Positions 26,376-35,084 of a DNA stretch of 64,000 nucleotides are shown piece after piece. The notes beneath the pieces were generated by a model. It saw only the letters and a program-made list of their open reading frames with translations. It did not search any database and was not told where the DNA came from. Position 1 is the stretch's first letter; each line of letters starts with the position of its first letter. Location: the NCBI RefSeq assembly GCF_003946645.1, contig NZ_RHOU01000002.1:214488-278487 (forward strand), in the 5' to 3' direction. The position numbers and the translations under genes were made by a program. The DNA is from Lapidilactobacillus wuchangensis (GTDB lineage Bacteria; Bacillota; Bacilli; Lactobacillales; Lactobacillaceae).

Positions 26376-26521
26376 GGTGGTGGCTGAGCGATTTAGAGGG
26401 CGTGGAACGACGTGGCCGTCGATTTGAGCTTTTCTACGAAAATCTCAAATTCGAGGCTTATCGTAAGTACTAAAGCACTAACAATAATTTCACATCTGAC
26501 GCCAATCGCCCAGCCACCACC
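26376..26521 (-). repeat. Structured intergenic repeat, copy E (long-stem subtype)
   Basis: On the minus strand the closing stem GGTGGTGGCTGGGCGATT / AATCGCTCAGCCACCACC is 18 bp with one G-T. It differs from copy C at many paired positions. The hairpins are ATTGTTAGTGC-TTTA-GTACTTACGAT (fixed T-T, two wobbles) and ATTTGAGATTTTC / GAAAAGCTCAAAT (fixed A-G). Confidence 0.85.
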
Positions 26522-26581
26522 AGATGAAACTAACAGAATTGAGCACCACTACTTAGAAAAAAAGACTGCAATAAACTAATG

Positions 26582-26637
26582 AGCTCGTTTGACAAACTTT
26601 CTGGATGAAACCAGAGAAATGTCAAACGGGCTTTTTG
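26582..26637. terminator. Terminator-like hairpin between copies E and F
   Basis: AGCTCGTTTGACA / TGTCAAACGGGCT outer arms, inner CTGG/CCAG, then TTTTT. It is the centre of the back-to-back E-F pair and is homologous to the hairpin at 34541. Confidence 0.8.
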
Positions 26638-26729
26638 AATACTGTTATTTAGTTGTGACAGCAATTTAAATCGAGTTGATCAATCCCAGTCGAATTGTCT
26701 CAACCACTATCAAAGATGAAATGTTCCAC

Positions 26730-26900
26730 CTCAACTCCAGACGAAATGGAGGGATCTTGGCGTCAGCCGCCAAATTATCGTTGGTGCTTTAGCACTTACG
26801 ATAAGGCTTGCATTTGAGATTGTTGCGTAGCAATAAGCTCAAATCAATGCCGGCCGCGTTCCACGCCAAGCAGTCCGCAATGCAGTCAGACTCAAATCGG
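26730..26900 (+). repeat. Structured intergenic repeat, copy F (subtype 2)
   Basis: The stem CTTGGCGT/ACGCCAAG closes the core. The hairpins are ATCGTTGGTGC-TTTA-GCACTTACGAT (fixed T-T, one G-T) and ATTTGAGATTGTTGC / GCAATAAGCTCAAAT (fixed A-G). The 5' flank CTCAACTCCAGACG is shared with copies G, I, B and K. Confidence 0.85.
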
Positions 26901-26988
26901 TGTTGCTAGCAACTTATTTTGCGATTAAGCTGAAAAATTTTGTAAATATTCTTCTTGACAGCTTTTTGCTTGTGTATAAGTGGTCGGA

Positions 26989-27028
26989 ACTAGTATGATA
27001 TCAAATATTGATTGATACCATATCTAGT
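26989..27028. promoter_or_regulatory. Inverted repeat upstream of nrdD
   Basis: ACTAGTATGATATCAA and TTGATACCATATCTAGT form a near-perfect inverted repeat around ATATTGA, ~100 bp before nrdD. A TTGACA (26955) and extended -10 TGTGTATAAG lie just upstream. It may be an operator or an mRNA hairpin in the nrdD leader. Confidence 0.45.
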
Positions 27029-27128
27029 AGCTTTATACGAAATATATTCTCTTGTGTACTAGGTATTGTTGCTAAACTTTATGAATTAGGTAGAATAAGT
27101 CACATAGGTATTGAATGGAGTGACGAGC

Positions 27129-29375
27129 ATGGACCAAGTAAAAACACCAACCGAATTAAAATTAGCGACGATTCACGTTTTGAAGCGTGATGGTCGTGTG
27201 ATGATTTTTGAACCGGACAAAATTGCCCAAGCGATTACCAAAGCAGCCAATCAGGTTGCGGCCAACTCAGTTAATGATGAAAATGATGGCTTTGATATTG
27301 GCGTTGCAGTTCAAGGCGTTGTTGATGATGTGGTGGCCGAAATCAGTCAACGTTTCTCCCAAGATGTTAAAATTTATGAGATTCAGAGTATTGTTGAGCA
27401 GACGCTCTTAGATCACCATCTTTATCAAATTGCCGAAGAATATATTAATTACCGGACACAACGTGATTTTGATCGTAGCCAAGCGACTGATATTAACTTT
27501 ACGATTAAAAAGTTGTTGAATCGTGATGCGACGGTCGTTAACGAAAATGCTAATAAGGACAGTCAAGTTTTTAATACCCAACGTGACTTAACTTCGGGGA
27601 CCGTGGCCAAGGCTATTGGGTTGAAAATGTTACCACCGCAAGTGGCGAATGCCCATCTAAAAGGCGAAATTCATTGGCATGATTTGGATTACCAACCATA
27701 CAGTCCCATGACTAACTGCTGTTTAATCGATTTTAAAGAGATGCTGACTCACGGCTTCAAAATTGGTAATGCTGAGGTTGAACCACCACATTCCATTCAG
27801 ACGGCGACGGCACAAATGGCACAAATCATTGCCAATGTTGCTTCCAGTCAATATGGTGGTTGTTCTGCTGATCGTGTCGACCAATTATTGGCACCCTTTG
27901 CTGAGAAAAATTATCAGAAACATCAAGCCGAAGCTGCCGAATGGATCGATGAACCGGAACGTCGCAAAGAATATGCTTATAAACGGACCAAAAAAGACAT
28001 TTATGATGCCATGCAGGCCTTAGAATATGAAATCAATACTTTATACTCTTCTCAAGGTCAAACGCCATTTACCACGTTAGGTTTCGGTTTAGGCGAGAAT
28101 TGGATTGAGCGAGAAATTCAAAAATCAATTTTGAAGATTCGAATTTTAGGTTTGGGTAAAGAACATCGAACAGCGATTTTTCCTAAATTAGTATTTACGA
28201 TTAAGCGCGGCTTGAATTTAAATCCTGAAGATCCTAATTATGATATTAAACAATTAGCGATTGAATGTGCCACCAAGCGGATGTATCCGGACGTTTTAAA
28301 TTACGATAAGTTAGTTGAGCTAACTGGTTCATTTAAAGCACCAATGGGTTGTCGTAGCTTCTTACAAGGTTGGCGTGATGAAAATGGCCAAGAAGTTAAT
28401 TCTGGCCGGATGAATTTAGGCGTGGTGACTTTGAATTTACCACGGATTGCGCTAGAGACGAAAGATGACCAAGCTAAATTCTGGGACATTTTGGCCCAAC
28501 GGCTAGATATTTGTCATGAGGCACTCTTGTTCAAAGTTAACCGGGCGAAACAAGCGCATCCTTATAATGCGCCGATTCTTTACCAATATGGTGCTTTTGG
28601 CAAGCGACTAAATAAAAATGATGATGTTGACGAGTTATTCAAGAATAGTCGGGCCACAGTTTCACTTGGCTATATTGGCCTTTACGAGGTTGGTACCGTG
28701 TTCTATGGTCCTAATTGGGAACATAATCCAGCGGCCAAAGCCTTCACCTTAAAAGTGCTTAAAAGTCTGCACGATCATTGCGTGACTTGGGAGCAAGAAT
28801 CCGGTTATCACTTTAGTGTTTATTCCACCCCATCAGAAAGTTTGACAGATCGTTTCTGCCGCTTAGATACTAAGAAGTTTGGCAAGATTAAAGATATTAC
28901 TGATAAAGAATATTACACGAATAGTTTCCATTATGATGTTCGTAAGAATCCGACACCCTTTGAAAAACTTGATTTCGAAAAAGATTATCCGAAATATACA
29001 GCTGGTGGTTTCATTCATTATTGCGAATACCCTAATTTGAAACAAAATCCTAAAGCTTTGGAAGCTGTTTGGGATTTTGCCTATGATCGCATTGGTTATT
29101 TAGGCACCAACACGCCAATTGATCAGTGTTTCAAGTGTGGCTTCAAAGGTGAATTCGTCCCCACTGCGAAAGGCTTTAAATGCCCGCAGTGTGGCAATGC
29201 CGATCCAGCCAGTTGTGATGTGGTTAAGCGGACTTGTGGTTACTTGGGTAATCCTAATCAGCGGCCAATGGTTCACGGCCGTCATGAAGAAATTATTTCG
29301 CGAGTCAAACATATGAGTTTCAGTAACAACCAAATTGCTAATCAACCACGAGAGGGTGCGCAGGATGAGGATTAA
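27129..29375 (+). CDS. nrdD: Anaerobic ribonucleoside-triphosphate reductase, large subunit
   Basis: A 748-residue class III reductase that makes dNTPs from NTPs without oxygen. The N-terminal ATP-cone (VLKRDGRVMIFEPDKIAQAITKAA, residues ~15-110) provides allosteric control. The catalytic barrel includes EIHWHDLDY and the MTNCCLIDF cysteines. The C-terminus has the zinc motif CFKCGF with CPQCGN and the glycyl-radical motif RTCGYLGNPNQRP. It starts at the ATG at 27129 after GGAGTG. Its stop overlaps the nrdG start. Activity requires radical generation by NrdG. Confidence 0.97.
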   Translation: MDQVKTPTELKLATIHVLKRDGRVMIFEPDKIAQAITKAANQVAANSVNDENDGFDIGVAVQGVVDDVVAEISQRFSQDVKIYEIQSIVEQTLLDHHLYQIAEEYINYRTQRDFDRSQATDINFTIKKLLNRDATVVNENANKDSQVFNTQRDLTSGTVAKAIGLKMLPPQVANAHLKGEIHWHDLDYQPYSPMTNCCLIDFKEMLTHGFKIGNAEVEPPHSIQTATAQMAQIIANVASSQYGGCSADRVDQLLAPFAEKNYQKHQAEAAEWIDEPERRKEYAYKRTKKDIYDAMQALEYEINTLYSSQGQTPFTTLGFGLGENWIEREIQKSILKIRILGLGKEHRTAIFPKLVFTIKRGLNLNPEDPNYDIKQLAIECATKRMYPDVLNYDKLVELTGSFKAPMGCRSFLQGWRDENGQEVNSGRMNLGVVTLNLPRIALETKDDQAKFWDILAQRLDICHEALLFKVNRAKQAHPYNAPILYQYGAFGKRLNKNDDVDELFKNSRATVSLGYIGLYEVGTVFYGPNWEHNPAAKAFTLKVLKSLHDHCVTWEQESGYHFSVYSTPSESLTDRFCRLDTKKFGKIKDITDKEYYTNSFHYDVRKNPTPFEKLDFEKDYPKYTAGGFIHYCEYPNLKQNPKALEAVWDFAYDRIGYLGTNTPIDQCFKCGFKGEFVPTAKGFKCPQCGNADPASCDVVKRTCGYLGNPNQRPMVHGRHEEIISRVKHMSFSNNQIANQPREGAQDED

Positions 29376-29949
29376 AGTTCAACCATTACCGAAAAATCCC
29401 GCCCCCCAAGAATGGCAAGCAAAAGATTTAAGTCTTCAATATGTGGCCGACTACAAACCGTTTAATTTCGTTGACGGTGAGGGCGTGCGTTGCAGTTTAT
29501 ATGTCTCCGGTTGTAAGTTTGCTTGTCCAGGCTGTTATAACGTGGCCGCGCAAAACTTTCACTATGGTCAACCTTATACTGATGAATTACAGGAACAGAT
29601 TTTAACGGATTTGAGTCAGAGCTATGTCCAAGGTTTGACCTTATTAGGTGGCGAACCATTTGTGAATACGCAGGTCTGTTTAAAATTGGTTGATGCGATT
29701 CGCGAGCGCTTTGGCGATACGAAAGATATCTGGTCGTGGACCGGCTATACTTGGGATGAACTGCAACAGGAAACAGCTGATAAAAAGGAACTGTTAAGCA
29801 AAATCGACATTTTAGTTGACGGCCGTTTTATCTTAGCTCAGAAAGATTTGACGTTACAATTTCGCGGTAGTAGTAACCAACGAATTATTGATGTCCAAAA
29901 ATCTTTAGCGCAAGACCAAGTGGTTATTTGGGATAAGTTATTACGTTAA
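29365..29949 (+). CDS. nrdG: Anaerobic ribonucleotide reductase activating protein (radical SAM)
   Basis: A 194-residue radical SAM enzyme that installs the glycyl radical on NrdD. The CxxxCxxC iron-sulfur motif is C50-K-F-A-C54-P-G-C57. TLLGGEPF supplies the GGE SAM-binding element. The start at 29365 overlaps the nrdD stop, and an AGAGGG-type site lies just ahead. Coupled expression with nrdD is expected. The N-terminus carries about 25 residues before the first conserved strand, slightly longer than usual. Confidence 0.96.
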   Translation: MRIKVQPLPKNPAPQEWQAKDLSLQYVADYKPFNFVDGEGVRCSLYVSGCKFACPGCYNVAAQNFHYGQPYTDELQEQILTDLSQSYVQGLTLLGGEPFVNTQVCLKLVDAIRERFGDTKDIWSWTGYTWDELQQETADKKELLSKIDILVDGRFILAQKDLTLQFRGSSNQRIIDVQKSLAQDQVVIWDKLLR

Positions 29950-30098
29950 TTAAAAGCGGTACTAGTTTCGGATTAAAGCCTTTATCAGTTCGTTACGTGC
30001 TGGTTTGAGCGGCAATCGTCGCACACACAATTTACGCTTTAAACTAATGACTTCAACTAACGAACACGTACCACTGATTAGCCAACCAAATTGGCATA

Positions 30099-30157
30099 AA
30101 AAAAGCCCGATTAACGATCTCCATTTATTGGAGAAATTGTTAATCGGGCTTTTTCAG
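30099..30157. terminator. Bidirectional terminator between nrdG and the deoxyribosyltransferase
   Basis: AAAAAGCCCGATTAAC / GTTAATCGGGCTTTTT with inner CTCCA/TGGAG forms a long stem between convergent genes. Confidence 0.9.
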
Positions 30158-30160
30158 CGT

Positions 30161-30637
30161 TTAGCCTTGATACTGTTGAATGGCAGCCAACAGATCGGCT
30201 TCATTATTATAAATGGCGCCATTTAATTTAATTAAACCAGTGGTGTAAAGATTTAAATAGTGAAATTGATTCTCGGCGATTGTTTGCAAGGCAGCGACTT
30301 TTTGGTTGTTAGTGGCACCTTGCTGGCGGGAGTCCGTGTAATAACCGAGGATCGGAATTTGGTTAGCGTAAGCCACACCAATTTCGCTAGCCACGCCGGG
30401 ATCAATGATTGGGCCATCCAAAACGGCAATCATTAATTGACTGCGTAGCACTTCTTTCGTATCAGCTTGGGCAATCATTTTCGAATCGGCGTAGGCTTGT
30501 TTGTCATTAATACTAGCATTTTCTTGGGGTAAGTAGACGCTGATTTCAGGATTGGCCGCACGAATTTTAGCTACTAATTGGGCATTGAAATCAAAGTCGG
30601 CCTGTGAGAAAAGGGCATTGGCAAAATAAATATGCAT
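30161..30637 (-). CDS. Nucleoside 2-deoxyribosyltransferase
   Basis: A 158-residue enzyme that moves 2'-deoxyribose between bases, central to nucleoside salvage in lactobacilli. It begins with the substrate loop YFANALFSQAD. VLDGPIIDPGVASEIGVAYA contains the Asp74 and the catalytic Glu85. It starts after TAGGAGG. A second, more distant deoxyribosyltransferase is at 44495. It is probably cotranscribed with, and downstream of, the DUF975 gene. Base preference (type I or II) cannot be told from sequence. Confidence 0.9.
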   Translation of the reverse strand: MHIYFANALFSQADFDFNAQLVAKIRAANPEISVYLPQENASINDKQAYADSKMIAQADTKEVLRSQLMIAVLDGPIIDPGVASEIGVAYANQIPILGYYTDSRQQGATNNQKVAALQTIAENQFHYLNLYTTGLIKLNGAIYNNEADLLAAIQQYQG

Positions 30638-30655
30638 CGAAAAAACCTCCTAGTT

Positions 30656-31417
30656 TTATGCGGCGACTTGGGCGTCGTTGGCACGATTCTCGGCAACAAT
30701 ATTGTCGTAGAAAGCAGCCAGGGCAAGATTACGGTAAGGGATGAAGTAAATTCCTAATAAGCCGAGGGTCAGGAACATCCCGACGTACCAGAAGATAAAG
30801 CTTAATTGAAAGACAAATAAGTCGAATTTGTGGCCGCGCATGAACTGCCAACTGCGACCGATAATATTAAAGTAACCATAATTATCGCCTTCATCACTGT
30901 AAAGCAGATAAATTGGTTGAAAAGCCAAGGCCAGAATAATGCCAGGAATGATTAACAGGAAATAGCCGAAATAAGTGATGACCGAAGTAATAATGAAAAT
31001 AATCAGAATCGCGACAAAATAGTCACTGGTAAAACCTTGGAATTGTTTGACGAAAGGTTTATTTAAAGTTTCGTCTTTTGGTAGCCGCAGCCAACTTAAA
31101 CTGGCGATACTAATGCCGGCGCTCAGCATCGTGTTGATCAAGGCGCCAATAAAAGTGCCAAACCACTGACCGTTACTTTGCTTCATCGTGTCACTAACGT
31201 ATTGTTGCGCTGAAGCAGCACTATTAATACTGTTAGTTGCGTTTTTGTCGACTGACATAAAGACGGCTAATGCCACGACAAGCAAGGTCCATAAAATAAC
31301 CGCCAAAATAGTGAAAATAATGGGGATACTATTTAATTTAAAAGCAGTGCCAAAATCGCCACGCATTTTAGCTTTAGCGCGTTTTTTTAAATCGGCACGA
31401 GTTACTTTTTCATTCAT
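30656..31417 (-). CDS. DUF975-family membrane protein
   Basis: A 253-residue membrane protein with about five to six hydrophobic segments. It begins with the family's characteristic N-terminus (RADLKKRAKAKMRGDFGTAFKLNSIPI). Later segments include YFGYFLLIIPGIILALAFQPIYLLYSD in two parts and SWQFMRGHKFDLFVFQLSFI, both typical of DUF975. The function is unknown. It starts after AAGGAG at the ATG at 31417 and lies 18 bp from the deoxyribosyltransferase gene, on the same strand. Confidence 0.85.
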   Translation of the reverse strand: MNEKVTRADLKKRAKAKMRGDFGTAFKLNSIPIIFTILAVILWTLLVVALAVFMSVDKNATNSINSAASAQQYVSDTMKQSNGQWFGTFIGALINTMLSAGISIASLSWLRLPKDETLNKPFVKQFQGFTSDYFVAILIIFIITSVITYFGYFLLIIPGIILALAFQPIYLLYSDEGDNYGYFNIIGRSWQFMRGHKFDLFVFQLSFIFWYVGMFLTLGLLGIYFIPYRNLALAAFYDNIVAENRANDAQVAA

Positions 31418-31495
31418 TTTGTTAGACTCCTTTTTTTGATTGCTATTATTATACCATTTGCATCATTACCGATGCGTGACTCACGCCGAAATTAG

Positions 31496-32884
31496 CTAAT
31501 GAGTGCTGGCACGACGTTCTAATTTAACGACTGTTTCTACACGAGCTGTTTGCGGGAATAAATCAACCATTTGCATTTTGGTAACTTGGTAGGCCTTCGT
31601 TAGGCTAACTAAATCCCGAGCCAAGGTTGATTCGTTACAAGAAATATAAACAAATTTCTTCGGTGCTGCTTGCAAAATGGCCTCAACCAAACTTGGGGCT
31701 AAACCAGTTCGTGGTGGATCGACGACTAGGGCGGTGAAGTGGGTGCCAGCAGCAACTAGTTCAGGCCAAATCGTTTCCACTTGGCCGAGACGATAGCTCA
31801 CGTTAGTTAAATGGTTATGCTGTACATTTTGTTCGGCATCGGCAACTGCTTCGGGAATTTCTTCGATCCCAACCACTTGTTTGACTTGATCAGCTAGACT
31901 GATCCCAATTGTTCCGACACCAGCATAAGCGTCCATGAGCACATCGTTAGGGGTCAACTGTAAATAATCGCGAACAATTTGATACATTTTTTCAGTTTGG
32001 CTTAAATTCAATTGTAAAAAGGCTCGTGGTGACAACAGGAAGCGTCGTTTCCCTAATTGTTCTTCTAAGTAGGGTTCGCCGGCGAGCAACCAAGTTTCAT
32101 CGCCCCAGAATAAGCCATCCTTAGCTGGATTAAAGTTTTGGCTGACACTTACTACTTCTGGTAATTGTTGCAAAATGGCTGCTAAAAGAGCTCGCTTTTG
32201 TGGCATTTTTTTAGAATTAGTAATGAAAGTTAATTGGACTTGTTGGTGCAGCCGTGATTCCCGCACAGCAATCGCCTTAATAATGCCCGAGTTCTGTTCA
32301 GGGTCGTAAATCGGGATGGCCAGTTCTTTCAGAATTGGTAAAATCCCGCGACAGACTTTCAAAGTTAGTTCACTTTGAGTCGGCATAGTTGGCAAATCAA
32401 CTAATTCTTGAGTGCCAGGCCGATACAAACCACAAATCAACTTGCCATCCGCTAACTGGCGAATGGGAAATTGGGCCTTATTGCGGTAGTGCCAAGGTGC
32501 GGTCATGCCTAGCGGCGGCATTATTTCATAATGTTGGTAACCACGCGGCTTAAATTTCTCAAGGGCCTGTTTGATGAGATCATTTTTGAAAATTAATTGT
32601 TGTGGATAAGCAATGTGAGCCAGCTCCAAACCACCAACTTTTCCAGCCAGAGGTGGCAAATCTTTGACCCGATTTGGTGATGTTTTGCGAAGGTGATGAA
32701 TTTTGGCCTCGATATAACGATCCGTTACTTTGGTGGCTTCACAAACAGCCACTTCGCCAGGAATTAAACCGGGAACGAAAGTGACTTTGTGTTGAAAATA
32801 ACCGATTCCTTCACCATTGATCCCAATTCGCCGGGCAGTGATGGGAAAACGTTGACCAATCGTCACATTAACTGATTCTGTCAT
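31496..32884 (-). CDS. rlmCD: 23S rRNA (uracil-5-)-methyltransferase, RlmCD/RumA type
   Basis: A 462-residue SAM-dependent RNA methyltransferase. An N-terminal TRAM domain (TIGQRFPITARRIGINGEGIGYF, VTFVPGLIPGE) precedes the catalytic domain. The latter shows DAYAGVGTIGISLA (SAM loop), VDPPRTGLAP and YISCNESTLARDL (the Cys nucleophile). It methylates U747 and/or U1939 of 23S rRNA. The frame is open into structured repeat G, but the start at 32884 (MTESVNVTIG) has AAAGGAG and fits the family length. There is no iron-sulfur Cys cluster at the N-terminus, as in other Firmicutes members. Confidence 0.93.
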   Translation of the reverse strand: MTESVNVTIGQRFPITARRIGINGEGIGYFQHKVTFVPGLIPGEVAVCEATKVTDRYIEAKIHHLRKTSPNRVKDLPPLAGKVGGLELAHIAYPQQLIFKNDLIKQALEKFKPRGYQHYEIMPPLGMTAPWHYRNKAQFPIRQLADGKLICGLYRPGTQELVDLPTMPTQSELTLKVCRGILPILKELAIPIYDPEQNSGIIKAIAVRESRLHQQVQLTFITNSKKMPQKRALLAAILQQLPEVVSVSQNFNPAKDGLFWGDETWLLAGEPYLEEQLGKRRFLLSPRAFLQLNLSQTEKMYQIVRDYLQLTPNDVLMDAYAGVGTIGISLADQVKQVVGIEEIPEAVADAEQNVQHNHLTNVSYRLGQVETIWPELVAAGTHFTALVVDPPRTGLAPSLVEAILQAAPKKFVYISCNESTLARDLVSLTKAYQVTKMQMVDLFPQTARVETVVKLERRASTH

Positions 32885-32939
32885 TTTAAAAACTCCTTTA
32901 TTGATTAGTTGTGTCAGGTGGTGCGTCAGTCTAAACAGA

Positions 32940-33112
32940 ATAGCGTCTGACTCTGTTCCGGGCTGCTTGGCGTGGAACGCGGCCGGCGTTGATTTGAGCT
33001 TATTGCCTTGCAACAATCTCAAATACAAGCCTTGTTCTAAGTGGCCCAGCCACTAAGAACAATTTGGCGGCTGACGCCAAGATCCCTCCACGCCGTCTGG
33101 AGTTGAGGTGGA
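32940..33112 (-). repeat. Structured intergenic repeat, copy G (subtype 2)
   Basis: On the minus strand the stem CTTGGCGT/ACGCCAAG closes the core. The hairpins are GTTCTTAGTGGC-TGG-GCCACTTAGAAC (fixed T-T) and ATTTGAGATTGTTGC / GCAATAAGCTCAAAT (fixed A-G). It lies between the divergent rlmCD and recX genes. Confidence 0.85.
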
Positions 33113-33235
33113 ACGCCAGTATGTCACACCGTAATCCGGTTTGACAGCAATGTCTGACTGATGGCACAACCTGATTTTTAACATCACGACGCTGATTTAA
33201 TTGAGCCATCGCGATTTAGTTAGTTGAATGATGCA

Positions 33236-33244
33236 TGTTATAAT
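33236..33244 (+). promoter_or_regulatory. Extended -10 promoter of recX
   Basis: TGTTATAAT is a perfect -10 with a TGn extension, 85 bp before the recX start. The -35 is weak, as expected for an extended -10. Confidence 0.55.
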
Positions 33245-33328
33245 AGCGATTAGATTAGTTGTGATCGCAATGATTACAGCTCTTAGTATAAACGATGTCA
33301 CTGCAGATTGCGATTTGGAGTTGAATTC

Positions 33329-34129
33329 ATGAAGACAATTACCCAAATTACGGCTCAGAAAAAATCCGGCCGTTACAATATTTTTCTTGATAAACATTAT
33401 GCCTTTCCCGTCAGTGAAGATGTTTTGATCCGTTACAATTTACATAAAGGTTTGGAACTAACTGATGATCAACAGGCAGAAATTGCCGCCGCTGATGTGA
33501 TTGAGAAAGCCTATCAGTTAGCCTTAAATTATTTGAGCTATCAAATTCGCACGATTAAAGAAATGCGTCAATATTTGAAACAACATGAAGTTGAGTCAGT
33601 GGCTATTGAACAAGTTATTGATCGTTTGAAACAGCAGCAATACTTAGATGATGGTGCTTATGCAATCGCCTATGTCCAAACGAACAAGCGCTTATCCCTG
33701 AAGGGCCCTCAAGTCATTCGCCAAGAATTACGACAAAAGGGCGTTATGGATGAAAACTTAATTGTTGATGCGTTAACACATTATGATCAGGAAAGTTTGC
33801 TGGCTAACGGTCAAAAATTAGCCCAACAAATTTGGCAACGACAGCACCATGTTTCCCAACGAATTCGTGAGCAGAAAGTTCGTCAAGGACTACAACAAAA
33901 GGGGTATAGTGGCGTTGATTTTGATTTAATTTGGTCGCAACTTGATCTGACCATGGATGATGCGGAAGAACACGATGCGCTGCAATTGGCTGCGGCTAAA
34001 GCGCAACGTCATTATCAACCTTTAACTGATCGTAAACAGCGGCAAAAATTTACCCAAGCATTGTATCGCAAAGGTTTTGCTTTCGATGCCATCAATAATT
34101 GGCTGGCAGATCATGAACAAGATGAGTAG
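33329..34129 (+). CDS. recX: Recombination regulator RecX
   Basis: A 266-residue, Lys/Gln-rich, all-helical protein with the tandem three-helix repeats of RecX (ALNYLSYQIRTIKEMRQYLK, then VIDRLKQQQYLDDGAYAIAY, then GPQVIRQELRQKGV and later FTQALYRKGFAFDAINNWL). It binds inside the RecA groove and limits filament growth. The start at 33329 follows TTGGAG. The length matches the long Gram-positive RecX. It is divergent from rlmCD and stands alone. Confidence 0.93.
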   Translation: MKTITQITAQKKSGRYNIFLDKHYAFPVSEDVLIRYNLHKGLELTDDQQAEIAAADVIEKAYQLALNYLSYQIRTIKEMRQYLKQHEVESVAIEQVIDRLKQQQYLDDGAYAIAYVQTNKRLSLKGPQVIRQELRQKGVMDENLIVDALTHYDQESLLANGQKLAQQIWQRQHHVSQRIREQKVRQGLQQKGYSGVDFDLIWSQLDLTMDDAEEHDALQLAAAKAQRHYQPLTDRKQRQKFTQALYRKGFAFDAINNWLADHEQDE

Positions 34130-34244
34130 CAAAAATTTTATGTCAGTTAGGCAGAGCTGTGAAAACAAAGCTGGTGCCAAGACTTCCCTGTTTTGATTGG
34201 TAGTTGCTGGACGATTTAAATCTAAACTGGTTTTTGGCTGAACG

Positions 34245-34418
34245 GTGGACAACTCCGTTGCGGTCGGCGGGTTGTGGAACGCTGCCGGGATTGATTTGAG
34301 CTTATTGCTCTGCAACAATCTCAAATACAACCCTTCTTCTAGCCGCTAAAGCGGCAAGAAGAATTTGGCGGCTGACAACCCGGCGACCTCCACTACGTTT
34401 TGAGTTAAGTTAGGTCAC
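34245..34418 (-). repeat. Structured intergenic repeat, copy H (subtype 1)
   Basis: On the minus strand AACTC/GAGTT and GGTCGCCGGGTTGT / ACAACCCGCCGACC (one C-C) enclose two hairpins. These are TTCTTCTTGCCGC-TTTA-GCGGCTAGAAGAA (fixed T-T) and ATTTGAGATTGTTGC / GCAATAAGCTCAAAT (fixed A-G). Against copy D, a C-G pair in the closing stem has become T-A. Confidence 0.85.
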
Positions 34419-34540
34419 TTTAGATTTGATTGATGCCAGTGATGTACTGGTAAAGTCAGATGCCAATAGTCCAGTCACCACCTGTAGAAACTAACTGAAT
34501 TGCTCACACTACTTATAAAAGCAGATTATAATAAATTAAT

Positions 34541-34597
34541 ATGTCCGTCTGACAAGTTTTCTGGAATTAAACCGGAAACTATCAGACGGACTTTTTG
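34541..34597. terminator. Terminator-like hairpin between copies H and I
   Basis: GTCCGTCTGAC / ATCAGACGGAC arms with an apical TTTTCTGG-AATTAAA-CCGGAAA stem, then TTTTT. It is homologous to 26582-26637. Confidence 0.8.
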
Positions 34598-34689
34598 TGC
34601 TACTGTTCAATTGTGACAACAATTCTAATTAAGCTGATTAGTCCTACTACAATTGCCTTGCGCACTAGTAAAGATGAGATGAACCAGAT

Positions 34690-34852
34690 TAACTCCAGGC
34701 GGAATGAAGGGCGTGGTTGTCAGCCGCCAAATTATTGTTGGTGCTTTAGCGCCTACAATAAGACCTGTATCGAAGACTTTTGAAAAAAGGCTTCGATCAG
34801 CGTCGACCGCGTTCCACAACCAGCAAGCCCGCAATGAAGCCAGACGCAATTC
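34690..34852 (+). repeat. Structured intergenic repeat, copy I (subtype 2)
   Basis: The stem TGGTTGT/ACAACCA with GGGC/GCCC outside replaces the TTGGCGT/ACGCCAA of copy F, with pairing kept throughout. The hairpins are ATTGTTGGTGC-TTTA-GCGCCTACAAT (fixed T-T, one T-G) and ATCGAAGACTTTT / AAAAGGCTTCGAT (fixed A-G). Confidence 0.85.
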
Positions 34853-35084
34853 AGTTTCAACATCTTCATCAGGTTTTAACGGTTTTGAACCTTGGTCTTT
34901 TAATCGGCATCAATTGCTATTAACTACATTCTATGCACAGCAGTTTAGAACTTAGCCGAACAAAATTTCGATGCAGATTTTTCCAAGCACACGATTTTAC
35001 AGTCATATCCCTGACTAATGAATTTACAAATGAAGTTTGCTATAATAAGTAAGAATTCAGTTTGCACCGGAAAGTAGGGTAAAT

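Noticed and set aside
34595-34783. ORFs inside the structured repeats that look alike between copies (e.g. LNSRRNEG / LNSRRNGV-type peptides at 34595, 21061, 33000)
   Set aside because: The likeness follows from DNA homology. Frames break by non-triplet indels between copies, starts lack ribosome binding sites, and the changes preserve base pairing, not amino acids.
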